DNA of 64,000 bases. It comes from Bradyrhizobium lablabi. Its GTDB lineage: Bacteria > Pseudomonadota > Alphaproteobacteria > Rhizobiales > Xanthobacteraceae. The DNA lies in contig NZ_JAFCJK010000004.1 of assembly GCF_018131005.1 (NCBI RefSeq), positions 186,001 to 250,000 of the forward strand, given 5' to 3'. The stretch's first letter is position 1; every line of letters begins with the position of its first letter. Under the pieces are notes generated by a model. The model was not told the origin of the DNA, made no database searches, and saw only the letters and a list, made by a program, of their open reading frames with translations. The position numbers and the translations under genes are program-made. Positions 26,041-34,913 of this stretch are shown here, piece by piece.

Positions 26041-27362
26041 GCTTTTTCGCTGCGCTCCAGAATCGGCCGGAATTGTTCGTGCGCCTTCTTCAACTCGATC
26101 GCGGGATCGGCGCCGGACAGCGTCGAGGTCAGCGCCGCGCCGACGAGATCGCGGAATTCGGCGACGGGGATCACGACAGGCAGGCCGAGCTTTGAGATCT
26201 TGGCGGAATCGATCACCGACTGTAGCCATTCCTTCGGCATCTTCACGCCCGACTGAATCTCGGGATCGTTGAGGACCGAGCTGCGGAACGGCACGCCGCC
26301 GCCGGCCTGCAGCAGCCGCGCGCCCTGCTTCTTGGAGACCACCCATTGGCAGAGCAGGTAAGCGGCCTCCTTGTTCTTGCTCGCCGCCGCAATGCCGATG
26401 CCGTCGCCATAGGTCGCCGAATATTGCCCCTTGGGTCCCGCCGGCACCACGGTGTAGCCGACCTTGCCGACCACGCGCGAGGCCGCCGGGTCTTCCAGCG
26501 GCGGCGCCCAGCCGACGCCGTCAATCCACATCGCCGATCGCCCCTGCGTGAAGGAGGCCATCGATTCCATCCAGTTGAAGCCCGCGACGCCGGGCGGCGC
26601 CACCTTGGTCAGCAGCGTCTGATAAAGCTTGGTCGCCGCCACCGCTTCGGGCCCATCGGTCAGGATGTTGCCCTTGTCGTCGAGAAATTCGCCGCCATAG
26701 TTCAGATAGAAGTTGGTCCACAACGTCATATTCGCATTGCGCAGACCGCGCCCGACGAAGCCGAATGTGCCATCCTTGGGATCGGTGAGCTTTTCGGCGG
26801 CTGCGACCATCTCGTCGAGGGTCTTCGGTACCGCGACACCCTTCTTCTGGAACAGCTCCTTGTTGTAGTAGAGGATGAAGTAGTCGACGGACCATGGCAG
26901 CGACAGCATCTGCCCCTTGTCGTTCTTGGCATATTGCAGGCCGGCGGCGGAGAAGTCGCTCTCGACCAGGTCGGGCGCGGTCAGCGTCGGGTCCTTCATG
27001 TAACCTGTGATATCGGCGAGCCAGCCGGCCTTTTCGAACTGCCGCTTCTGCACATGGTAGCTCAAGTGAATCACATCGAAGCTCGGCTTGCCCGAGGCGA
27101 GCTCGATCACCGCCTTCTGACGCTGCTGCTGTTCAGGGATCTGCTCGGACTCGACCTGGATGCCCGTGAGCTCGGTGAATTCCTTGATGTTCTTTTGCAG
27201 ATTGTCGCCGCGCGGTCCCTTGGCGAGGATGACCTCGAGTTTGGTGCCGGCATATTTCTTCCAGTTCACCTCGGCCCGGGCGGGCGCGCCGGTCAGACCG
27301 AGCGCGCCGGCGGCCGCCGAGCCGGCCAGAACCGCGCGGCGCGAGATCAATTGTCTTGTCAT
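26037..27362 (-). CDS. Carbohydrate-type ABC substrate-binding protein
   Basis: A 441-residue exported protein of the extracellular solute-binding family 1 type. The signal is Tat-like: SRRAVLAGSAAAGALG then an Ala-Arg-Ala cleavage region. The mature part has VILAKGPRGDNLQKNIKEFT, YYNKELFQKKGVAVPKTLDE and SMASFTQGRSAMWIDGVGW, typical of family 1 binding proteins. ATG 27362 has a GGGAGAGAAG ribosome site. It heads the importer operon. Family-1 proteins bind sugars, polyols or glycerol phosphates; the ligand is unknown. Confidence 0.88.
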   Translation of the reverse strand: MTRQLISRRAVLAGSAAAGALGLTGAPARAEVNWKKYAGTKLEVILAKGPRGDNLQKNIKEFTELTGIQVESEQIPEQQQRQKAVIELASGKPSFDVIHLSYHVQKRQFEKAGWLADITGYMKDPTLTAPDLVESDFSAAGLQYAKNDKGQMLSLPWSVDYFILYYNKELFQKKGVAVPKTLDEMVAAAEKLTDPKDGTFGFVGRGLRNANMTLWTNFYLNYGGEFLDDKGNILTDGPEAVAATKLYQTLLTKVAPPGVAGFNWMESMASFTQGRSAMWIDGVGWAPPLEDPAASRVVGKVGYTVVPAGPKGQYSATYGDGIGIAAASKNKEAAYLLCQWVVSKKQGARLLQAGGGVPFRSSVLNDPEIQSGVKMPKEWLQSVIDSAKISKLGLPVVIPVAEFRDLVGAALTSTLSGADPAIELKKAHEQFRPILERSEKA

Positions 27363-27406
27363 GCTTCTCTCCCGATTGTTGGTCTTGGTTTTGGGGGAGG
27401 ATACTA

Positions 27407-27460
27407 GAGCATGATCCGGAAAAGTATGTAGCGGTTTTCCGAAAAGGATCGTGCTCAAAC
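27407..27460 (+). repeat. Dispersed hairpin repeat, copy B
   Basis: It begins GAGCATGATCCGGAAAAG, continues with CGGTTTTCCG and ends CGTGCTCAAAC, so the ends form an inverted pair. It lies just upstream of the ABC binding-protein gene, inside what should be its promoter region. It is the shortest and best-preserved of the four copies. Confidence 0.8.
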
Positions 27461-27575
27461 AAACACATGAGATCGTGATGCGATTCGACAGAATCGCATC
27501 GTGATCGCATATGCGCGGATCGAATGCCCAGCCTCAATGTGCGCGGCACCGCTATGCTGCAGCATCTGGACGGGC

Positions 27576-28430
27576 CTATGCCCTGACGAAGGCGAGCAGC
27601 GTCCCGTTTGCCGCAGCCGGCGGCACGCAGATACTGCTGCCACTGCGGACGCCGCCCGCACCAAGGGCCTTCTCGGTCGCCGCAAGATCGGCAGCGATCA
27701 CGAGACCGGCGCCGCCGCGTTCGGGCAGGCCGTCAAGCGACACGCCAGGGTAGCGCTTGCCGAGCTGGTCCCTGGTCAGCAACACGAAGTCGGCACGATC
27801 CCCGCCCGATGGCACTGCAACGGCGCCGTCGGCTTCATTCTTCACCGCGACATCGATCATCCTTGACAGATGCGCGGCGTCGGCCGCCGGCTCGGGCGAG
27901 ACGATGAGCACCTGTTTGAGACGCTTTGCCCCGTTGGCGTGCGTCATCAGTTCGGGAATCCACACCGTCTCGCGCGTCTTGTGCTGGCAGGCGAAGATGC
28001 GCACGCCGCCGGGCGCCTCCGCGGTCGGCCACTGGAAGGTGCGGAATTTTGCCGCAGAGACCGTGCCATCGGGCAGGGTCACCGGACGCTCGAAGTCAGT
28101 CGGTCCGATCGGCGTGTAGCCGCGCGCGCGGATCTCCTCGGCACCGGCGGCCGAGTCGACTGCGGTAAAGGCGATGCGCTCGATGCCTTCACCGCGCTTT
28201 TCCAGGAACGCGCGCGCGGGAGCATTATGTTCCGTCGGCGTCAGCACGCCGAGCAATTCCATGTAGTCCGGATCGAACATGATGGTGTAATTGCCCGACC
28301 CCATGTGGGCGCTGTGGGTGCCGCGCGGCGAGATCGTGAAGCCGAGCCGCTTGTAGTTCGCAGCGGCCTTGTCGAGATCCTTCACCATGACCACGGCATG
28401 ATCGATTCCGATGACGTTCTTGAGTGCCAC
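27576..28430 (-). CDS. VOC-superfamily (glyoxalase-like) protein
   Basis: A 284-residue cytoplasmic protein of the Glyoxalase_3-like group. It opens VIGIDHAVVMVKDLDKAAA with the metal-ligand His of the first VOC module, then MELLGVL, and has RIAFTAVDSAAGAEEIRARG with a second half to match. Members bind a metal and act as isomerases, lyases or dioxygenases; the reaction is not predictable here. The start is GTG at 28430. The divergent FAD oxidoreductase begins 72 bp away, so the two may share regulation. Confidence 0.8.
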   Translation of the reverse strand: MALKNVIGIDHAVVMVKDLDKAAANYKRLGFTISPRGTHSAHMGSGNYTIMFDPDYMELLGVLTPTEHNAPARAFLEKRGEGIERIAFTAVDSAAGAEEIRARGYTPIGPTDFERPVTLPDGTVSAAKFRTFQWPTAEAPGGVRIFACQHKTRETVWIPELMTHANGAKRLKQVLIVSPEPAADAAHLSRMIDVAVKNEADGAVAVPSGGDRADFVLLTRDQLGKRYPGVSLDGLPERGGAGLVIAADLAATEKALGAGGVRSGSSICVPPAAANGTLLAFVRA

Positions 28431-28502
28431 TTCTGGTCTTTCCCGGGCTGGAATGAGGGACTAAAGCTAACCAGAACGTTCAGGGGCCCGCAAGGAAGGA
28501 TC

Positions 28503-29807
28503 ATGATGGACAGCAACGCCGTGGGCTGGCCCAATTCGCTCTGGGCTGCGGTGACGCCGCCGGGGCCCGAACTTCCCGAACTGAACGGCGCAGGGCAGGC
28601 CGATGTCGTCATCATCGGTGGCGGGTTCACGGGTCTGTCGACGGCGTTGCATCTGCGTGAGGCCGGCGTCGATGTTGCGATCGTTGAAGCGATGGAGCCG
28701 GGCTGGGGCGCCTCGGGCCGCAACAATGGACAGGTCATCCCGACGCTGTCGCGGCCGGATCCCGAGGACATCATCGCGACCCATGGCGCCGCCGGCGAGC
28801 GCTTCGTCGGCATGTTGCGTGACAGCGCCGCTGATCTGTTCGATGTCGTCAGGCGCTATCAAATCGAAGCCGAACACGAACAGGCCGGTTGGGTGCAGCC
28901 GGTGCATTCACCCGGCCGTATCAAGATCGCCGAGCGGCGCGTGCGGCAATGGTCGGCATTCGGAGCGCCGGTCGAGCTTCTGTCGCGCGAGCAGGTCCGC
29001 GATATCTTGGGTTCGGATGCGTGGTATGGCGGCTTCTGGAACAGGTCGGGCGGCCACATCAATCCGCTGGCACTGGCGCGCGGCCTTGCGCGCGCCGTGC
29101 TCGGCCTTGGCGCGCGCATCTATGCCCGCTCGCCGGCGACAGGATTCGAGCGGCGCAACGACAAATGGGTGGTGAAGACGGAGAGGGGCGAAATTTCCGG
29201 CCGCGCGCTGGTGGTCGCCACCAACGCCTATAGCGGCGAATTCCACAAATCGCTGGTCCCGCAGATCGCAACCGAGGTCATGCCGGTATTGTCGTGGCAG
29301 ATGGCGACGCAGACGCTGTCGGACAACGTCCGCAAGACCATTATCCCGGGCCGCCAGGCGATGTCGGATACCCATGGCGAGCTCTATTTCGCGCGCTACG
29401 ACGCCCGCAACCGCCTCGTCACCGGAGGCGCGGTGATCGGCCCGGGCGACAAGGCCACGCGACTCAAGGCCGAGCTCAGCGAACGGCTGCAGCGCCTCTG
29501 GCCGCAGATCGGCGAGGTGTCATTCGACTATGTCTGGAACGGCTATGTCGGCATGACCACAGACTTCCTGCCGCGTATCCACAGGCTCGGACCCAATGCC
29601 TATGGCTGGACTGGCTGCAACGGCCGCGCCGTCGCGCTCACGATGCCGCTTGGCCGGGAGTTGGCGAAGGCCGTGCGCGGCGTGCCGGAGGTCGAGCTGG
29701 CGCTGCCTTTCAGCGAGCCGGTCACGATCCAGGCGCACAGCCTGCTTCGCAGGCTTGCGCCGCTGATGCTCCTGGTCTACCGCCGACGCGACGCCCGGGA
29801 AATGTAG
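28503..29807 (+). CDS. DadA/OrdL-type FAD-dependent oxidoreductase
   Basis: A 434-residue flavoenzyme. The Rossmann FAD motif VVIIGGGFTGLSTALHL is at about residues 35-51, followed by the Glu of VEAMEPGWGASGRN. The core matches gamma-glutamylputrescine oxidase/OrdL-like amine oxidases: NGQVIPTLS, SGGHINPLALARGLA and ending YGWTGCNGRAVALTMPLG. It should oxidise an amine or amino acid with FAD. A strong AAGGAAGG site precedes ATG 28503. It is divergent from the VOC gene. The substrate is unknown. Confidence 0.87.
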   Translation: MMDSNAVGWPNSLWAAVTPPGPELPELNGAGQADVVIIGGGFTGLSTALHLREAGVDVAIVEAMEPGWGASGRNNGQVIPTLSRPDPEDIIATHGAAGERFVGMLRDSAADLFDVVRRYQIEAEHEQAGWVQPVHSPGRIKIAERRVRQWSAFGAPVELLSREQVRDILGSDAWYGGFWNRSGGHINPLALARGLARAVLGLGARIYARSPATGFERRNDKWVVKTERGEISGRALVVATNAYSGEFHKSLVPQIATEVMPVLSWQMATQTLSDNVRKTIIPGRQAMSDTHGELYFARYDARNRLVTGGAVIGPGDKATRLKAELSERLQRLWPQIGEVSFDYVWNGYVGMTTDFLPRIHRLGPNAYGWTGCNGRAVALTMPLGRELAKAVRGVPEVELALPFSEPVTIQAHSLLRRLAPLMLLVYRRRDAREM

Positions 29808-29997
29808 AGTGGAGGGCCCGGTATCGCCAAGTGGCGATCGATTTCTGGGAAATGTCGTGCTTCCAGGATATTGCGGCGCGTCCTGGCAAGCCTCACCGGC
29901 GCGCCGATGTCCGTTATCGTATCGCGGGCGGACGGTCTCAAGGAAACGACGGCGTAACGTCCGCGTTATTGCAACATACCGACTCTGGGAGGTGGGC

Positions 29998-31185
29998 ATG
30001 GCGAGGAAGCGCATTGGTATTCTCACCGGCGGCGGTGACGTCCCCGGCCTCAACGCAGTGATCAAGAGCGTGACTTATCGCGGCAGCGAGGACGACATCG
30101 AGGTTGTCGGTCTCCGGCGCGGCTGGGAGGCCCTGACGCACCTGAACCTCGACGACCCCGCCAGCAAATCCCACTACGTCATCCCGCTGAACCGCGAAAA
30201 CACGCGCACCATCGACCGGCGCGGCGGCACTGTGCTGCACTCGAGCCGCACCAATCCGTTCAACATGAAAAAACTTCCCGATCATCTGGCGGGCCAGGAC
30301 TTTCCGGTTACCCAGAGCACCAAGGGCACCGTCGTGACCAAGACGTGGGACCTCACCGGCCAGGTGCTGACGAATCTCGCGGGGCTCGGCATCGAGCATC
30401 TGATCGCCATCGGCGGCGACGATACGCTCAGTTATGCGGACAAGCTCAATGAACTCGGCGTCAAGATCATTGCCATCCCCAAGACGATGGACAACGACGT
30501 TCGCAATACCGAATACTGCATCGGATTCTCGACCGCGATCACCCGCGCCAGCGATGCGATCCAGCGGCAGCGCACTACTGTCGGCTCGCACGAGCGAATT
30601 GGCATTTTTCGCGTCTTTGGTCGCGATGCCGGATTTACAGCACTCTACACCGCCTACGCGACCTCGATCCGATGCGTCATACCGGAGTACAAGGTCAATC
30701 TCGACCGCCTGATCCAATTGCTGCTCGAAGACAAGCGCACCAACCCCAGCAACTACGCGCTGATCGTGCTCAGCGAGGGCGCAGAGTGGGAAGGCTACAA
30801 GGTGCAGGAATACGGCGAGTCTGACGCCTACGGTCACCGCAAGAAGGCGAGCGTCGCCGAAGCATTTGCCGACGAGATCAAGCGGCGCGCCGGCGAAGAG
30901 ACCATCGTCTCCGACCTCACTTACGACCTGCGGTCGGGCGATCCGGATTTCATCGACAAGCTCGTTGCCATGACGTTCGGCAACATGGCCTACGATGCCG
31001 TCCTGGAAGGCAAGACCGGGCTTATGTCGGCACTGGTCGAGGGCCGCTATGACCTCGTACCGATCCCCGACGCCAAGCTCGGGCCGCGCAAACTGGACGT
31101 CGCCAGCACGTACAACACGGAGCGCTATCGTCCTCTCTATTCCAACAAGCGGGGATTGCCGATCTTTCTCACCCGCGCATCATAG
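29998..31185 (+). CDS. pfp: 6-phosphofructokinase, pyrophosphate-type
   Basis: The 395-residue enzyme phosphorylates fructose 6-phosphate at C1. The nucleotide/PPi loop GILTGGGDVPGLNAV is at the start. Residues deciding the phosphoryl donor are Asp142 in IGGDDTL (Gly104 in E. coli ATP-PFK) and Lys162 in PKTMDND (Gly124 in E. coli), the pair diagnostic of PPi-dependent enzymes. Catalytic Asp165 is in the same motif. The fructose-phosphate site FRVFGRDAGFTALYTAY is intact. GGGAGGTGG precedes ATG 29998, preferred over the frame from 29809. It stands alone. Use of PPi would make the step reversible. Confidence 0.88.
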   Translation: MARKRIGILTGGGDVPGLNAVIKSVTYRGSEDDIEVVGLRRGWEALTHLNLDDPASKSHYVIPLNRENTRTIDRRGGTVLHSSRTNPFNMKKLPDHLAGQDFPVTQSTKGTVVTKTWDLTGQVLTNLAGLGIEHLIAIGGDDTLSYADKLNELGVKIIAIPKTMDNDVRNTEYCIGFSTAITRASDAIQRQRTTVGSHERIGIFRVFGRDAGFTALYTAYATSIRCVIPEYKVNLDRLIQLLLEDKRTNPSNYALIVLSEGAEWEGYKVQEYGESDAYGHRKKASVAEAFADEIKRRAGEETIVSDLTYDLRSGDPDFIDKLVAMTFGNMAYDAVLEGKTGLMSALVEGRYDLVPIPDAKLGPRKLDVASTYNTERYRPLYSNKRGLPIFLTRAS

Positions 31186-31244
31186 GCGACAGGTAACCGA
31201 ATCGAGCTTGTCTGGCTATTGTGGATGCGTCGCTGCGGGCCCGG

Positions 31245-32870
31245 CTAGATGGCCGTCGTGTCGTGCTCCCGCGTGAAATCGCCGCCGGGGATCGCGGCGA
31301 GCAGCGCCTGCGTATAGGGCTGCTGTGGATTGCCGAATACGTCGGCGGTCGGCCCGTGCTCGACCACCGCGCCGTCCTTCATCACAGCGACGAGATCGCA
31401 GATTTGCGCGGCGACGCGCAGATCATGCGTGATGAAGATGATGGAGAGGCCGAGCTGCTGACGCAGTTCGGCGAGCAGTTTCAATACCTGCGCCTGTACT
31501 GAAACGTCGAGCGCCGAGACCGGCTCGTCGGCCACCAAGACATCCGGCTTCAGCGCCAGCGCGCGCGCAAGCCCGATACGCTGGCGCTGGCCTCCGGAGA
31601 ACTCGTGCGGAAAGCGGTCGCCGGCGGACGGATCGAGGCCGACCAGCGCGAACAGCTTTCGCGCCTCGGCGATCGCGGTCACGCGATCCGTGCCGTGCAC
31701 GATCGGTCCCTGCGCCACCAGCTCGGCCGCCTTGCGGCGCGGGTTGAGCGAGGCGAAGGGATCCTGGAACACCATCTGGATATGACGCGCCTCGCGCCTG
31801 ATGTCGTCGCGCGACAGCTTCGCCCAGTCCTTGCCGTCGAGCAGGATGGCGCCGGCGTCCGGGTCGATCAGCCGCACGATGCAGCGCGCGAGCGTCGATT
31901 TGCCCGAGCCGGATTCGCCGACGATGCCGAGCGTCGCGCCACGCGGCAGATGAAGCGACACGTCCTTCACGGCCTCCGTGACCCGCGCGCCACGGCCGAG
32001 GAAGCCGCCGGTGCGGTAGGTTTTCGAGACGTGAGTGATCGTCAGGATGTCCTTGTTTGAGAGGATACGCGGCGGCGGCGCTGTCAACGGGGGAACGGCG
32101 GCGATGAGTTGCCTGGTGTAGTCGTGTTGCGGATCGTTCAGCACGCTGGCGGCGGCGCCTTGTTCCACGATCAGGCCGTGCTGCATCACCACCACGCGGT
32201 CGGCGATCTCGGCGACCACGCCGAAATCATGGGTGATGAACAGTACTGCCGTCTTCTTGCGCCCTTGCAGGTCGCGGATCAGTTTCAGGATTTGCGCCTG
32301 CGTCGTGACGTCGAGCGCCGTGGTCGGTTCGTCCGCGATCAGGAGTTTCGGATCGAGCGCCAGCGCCATGGCGATCATGGCGCGCTGGCGCTGGCCCCCC
32401 GACAGCTCGTGCGGATAGGCTTTTGCCGCGGCTTTCGGATCGGGAATGCGGACGTCCTCGAGCAACGCCAGTACCCGCGCCTCGATCTCTGCCTTCGACA
32501 GGCTGGTGTGGATGGAAAACATCTCGGCGATCTGGTCGCCGATGGTGCGCAGCGGATTGAGCGCGGTCATGGGCTCCTGGAAGATCATCGCGATCCCGGC
32601 GCCGCGCACCTCGCGCATCTCGGCGGGGCCCGCCGCGCAGAGATCGCGGCCGTCGAACATCATCCGTCCGCGCTCGATTGCGACCTCGTTCGGCAGCAGC
32701 CGCATGATGGCGTTCGCCATCATCGATTTGCCCGAGCCGGATTCACCGACCACGCAGAGGATCTCATCCGGCGCGATCGAGAGCGTGACGTCCGACAGCG
32801 CATGCGGCCGGTCCGCGCCCTTTGGCAGGCGCACCGTCAGGGCGTCGAGCGATAGGACGGCATCGCTCAT
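31245..32870 (-). CDS. Dipeptide/oligopeptide-type ABC ATPase, fused DppD-DppF
   Basis: A 541-residue protein with two complete ABC modules in one chain, as in YejF-type ATPases. Module 1 has GESGSGKSM, LSGGQRQR and LLIADEPTTALD. Module 2 has GESGSGKST, FSGGQRQR and VLVADEPVSALD. Each module carries the oligopeptide-importer C-terminal extension region. ATG 32870 overlaps the permease stop (ATGA). It drives the Dpp/Opp-type importer encoded upstream and is the last gene of the operon. Confidence 0.93.
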   Translation of the reverse strand: MSDAVLSLDALTVRLPKGADRPHALSDVTLSIAPDEILCVVGESGSGKSMMANAIMRLLPNEVAIERGRMMFDGRDLCAAGPAEMREVRGAGIAMIFQEPMTALNPLRTIGDQIAEMFSIHTSLSKAEIEARVLALLEDVRIPDPKAAAKAYPHELSGGQRQRAMIAMALALDPKLLIADEPTTALDVTTQAQILKLIRDLQGRKKTAVLFITHDFGVVAEIADRVVVMQHGLIVEQGAAASVLNDPQHDYTRQLIAAVPPLTAPPPRILSNKDILTITHVSKTYRTGGFLGRGARVTEAVKDVSLHLPRGATLGIVGESGSGKSTLARCIVRLIDPDAGAILLDGKDWAKLSRDDIRREARHIQMVFQDPFASLNPRRKAAELVAQGPIVHGTDRVTAIAEARKLFALVGLDPSAGDRFPHEFSGGQRQRIGLARALALKPDVLVADEPVSALDVSVQAQVLKLLAELRQQLGLSIIFITHDLRVAAQICDLVAVMKDGAVVEHGPTADVFGNPQQPYTQALLAAIPGGDFTREHDTTAI

Positions 32871-33697
32871 CGGCCCTTCAGCCTCGGGTTGAGCGCGTCG
32901 TTCAGCCCCTGGCCGACCAGGGAGACCGCGAGCACGGTAGCAAGGATCGCAATGCCGGGGATCGCGGAGACGTACCATTGCACCCTGAGCACGTCCCGGC
33001 CGAGGCCGATCAGATTACCCCAGGAGGCAACGTTGGGATCGGAGAGCCTCAGGAAGGCGAGCGCGCTTTCAAGAAGGATCGCGACCGCCATCACGACGCT
33101 GGCGTAGACGATGACCGGCGGCAGCGCGTTGGGCAGGATCTCGCCGAGGATGAGGTGGATGTCCTTCATGCCGAGCGTCTTGCCGGCCTGCACGAATTCG
33201 CGGTTGCGCAGCGACAGGAATTCGGCACGGGTCAGTCGCGCAGGCGCGGGCCACGACACCACGCCGACCGCGATCGTTACGGTGGTCAGCGTCGAACCGA
33301 ACACGGCGACCAGCACGAGCAGCAGCACGAAGTTCGGCAGCGTCTGGAACGCCTCCGTGATCCGCATCAGCACATTGTCGACCCAGCCGCCATAGTAGCC
33401 GGAGAACGCGCCGACCAGGATGCCGATCACGATCGCGATCGCAGTGGCCACGCCGCCGATCAGCAGCGATATCCGCGCGCCGTAGAATATCTGCGCGGCG
33501 ATATCGCGCCCCGAATTGTCGGTACCGAGCAGAAAGCGCGGGTTGGAGAACGGCCATATCAGTGGCCGCCCGGCGAGCGCCAGTGGATCGCGCGGATAAA
33601 GGAGGCCTGCGCTGATCGCCATCGCGATCACGAACAGGAGCAGGATCAGGCCGATCACCGCGGCGGGGCTGCGGAGATAGCGTTTCATGGCGTCCAT
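32867..33697 (-). CDS. Dpp/Opp-type ABC permease, DppC-like
   Basis: A 276-residue membrane protein with about five to six helices. RDPLALAGRPLIWPFSNPRF and LLGTDNSGRDIAAQIFYGAR are the DppC N-terminal signature, and ILGEILPNALPPVIVYASV is the coupling-loop region. It starts one base after the DppB-like gene ends; the internal ATG 33688 is an alternative. It forms the channel with the DppB-like subunit. Confidence 0.92.
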   Translation of the reverse strand: MDAMKRYLRSPAAVIGLILLLFVIAMAISAGLLYPRDPLALAGRPLIWPFSNPRFLLGTDNSGRDIAAQIFYGARISLLIGGVATAIAIVIGILVGAFSGYYGGWVDNVLMRITEAFQTLPNFVLLLVLVAVFGSTLTTVTIAVGVVSWPAPARLTRAEFLSLRNREFVQAGKTLGMKDIHLILGEILPNALPPVIVYASVVMAVAILLESALAFLRLSDPNVASWGNLIGLGRDVLRVQWYVSAIPGIAILATVLAVSLVGQGLNDALNPRLKGR

Positions 33698-33698
33698 C

Positions 33699-34676
33699 TC
33701 AGCCCTCCGCCGCTATCCGCGGGTCGAGCCGCGCGTAGAGCAGGTCGACGATGAAATTGACTGTGATGACGAGCAGCGCGGAGACGAACACGATACCGAG
33801 CAATGTGTTGAGGTCGCGCTGCACGACGGACTCGTAGGCCAGGCGGCCGAGGCCGGGCAGCGAGAACACGCTCTCCACCACGACCGAGCCGCCGAGCATG
33901 GTGCCGGCCTGCAGTCCGATCAGCGTCACCATCGGCAGCAGCGCGTTGCGCAACACGTGACGGGTGACGACATGGGTTTCGTCCAGCCCCTTGGCGCGCG
34001 CGGTGCGGACGAAATCGAGGTTCGATACCTCAAGCATCGAGGCGCGCATGATGCGCAGGTAAATCGCGAGGAAGATCAGCCCGAGCGTCAGGGTCGGCAG
34101 CACGAGGTGCGACGCGATGTCGGCGATGCGCCAGATCCCGGTCTGCACCGTCCCGATGTCTTCGAAGCCGCCGGGCGGCAGCCACTGCAGGTAGACCGAG
34201 AACACCACGATCGCCATCAGCCCGAACCAGAACGAGGGGGTGGCGTAAAAGATCAGGCCGAGCGTCGAGATCAGCGTATCGGGCCAGCGGTTGACGCCGC
34301 GCGCCGCGATCACGCCGAATATGAGGCCGAAGAAGAATGCGAACGACAGCGACGCCGTCATCAGCAGGATGGTCGGCGGCAGCCGCTCCAGGATCACGGT
34401 TGCGACCGGCTTGCCGTAGATCGAGGAGAAGCCGAGATCGAGCCGCACCAGCCGCCAAAGATAGTTGGCAAGCTGCGCAGGGACCGAGAGGTCGAGCCCG
34501 TAGAACTTGCGCAGCTCCCGCGCTGTCGCGGCATCGCCGCCGCCCATCTGCGCCATCAGCGCATCGACGGTGTCGCCCGGCGCGAGCTGCAGGAGCAGGA
34601 AGACGCCGATCAGGATCAGGAACAGGGTCGGGATCGACGCGGCGAGCCGCCGCCCCGCAAGGCTCAGGATGCGCAT
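33699..34676 (-). CDS. Dpp/Opp-type ABC permease, DppB-like
   Basis: About 325 residues with six membrane segments. The first helix is SIPTLFLILIGVFLLLQLAP followed by GDTVDALMAQMGG, then the DppB hallmarks YGLDLSVPAQLANYL and FVRTARAKGLDETHVV, with the final GLGRLAYESVVQRD. ATG 34676 is preferred because it has AAAGG upstream and places the first helix correctly; ATG 34712 is possible. A repeat-rich spacer of 237 bp separates it from the binding-protein gene. Confidence 0.9.
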   Translation of the reverse strand: MRILSLAGRRLAASIPTLFLILIGVFLLLQLAPGDTVDALMAQMGGGDAATARELRKFYGLDLSVPAQLANYLWRLVRLDLGFSSIYGKPVATVILERLPPTILLMTASLSFAFFFGLIFGVIAARGVNRWPDTLISTLGLIFYATPSFWFGLMAIVVFSVYLQWLPPGGFEDIGTVQTGIWRIADIASHLVLPTLTLGLIFLAIYLRIMRASMLEVSNLDFVRTARAKGLDETHVVTRHVLRNALLPMVTLIGLQAGTMLGGSVVVESVFSLPGLGRLAYESVVQRDLNTLLGIVFVSALLVITVNFIVDLLYARLDPRIAAEG

Positions 34677-34740
34677 GCCTTTATCTATAGCGCTTTCGAA
34701 CGGAGTGGACACTGGTGCGCGTCGATGGCGCTGGTCTCTC

Positions 34741-34888
34741 GGTCACCTCGCCCCGCTTGCGGGGAGAGGTCGAAATTCAGGCGCAGCTTGAATTTCGGGT
34801 GAGGGGGTACAGGTCTATCGACGGAGTAACGTGGTGGAGGGAGCCCCTCACCCCAACCGCTCCCCGCAAGAACGGGGAGAGGGCGAAG
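34741..34888. repeat. GC-rich hairpin repeats between importer genes
   Basis: Two units of a dispersed family lie here: CCTCGCCCCGC-TTGC-GGGGAGAGG near 34746-34769 and CCCTCACCCC with CTCCCCGCAAG and CGGGGAGAGGG at 34846-34883. Between them CGAAATTCA and TGAATTTCG form another inverted pair. Relatives occur at 38536, 54555, 55976, 56094 and 57978. They sit inside the Dpp operon, between binding protein and first permease, where they could stabilise the upstream mRNA. Confidence 0.7.
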
Positions 34889-34913
34889 TGGGCCGGCCCA
34901 GACGGATAACCGA

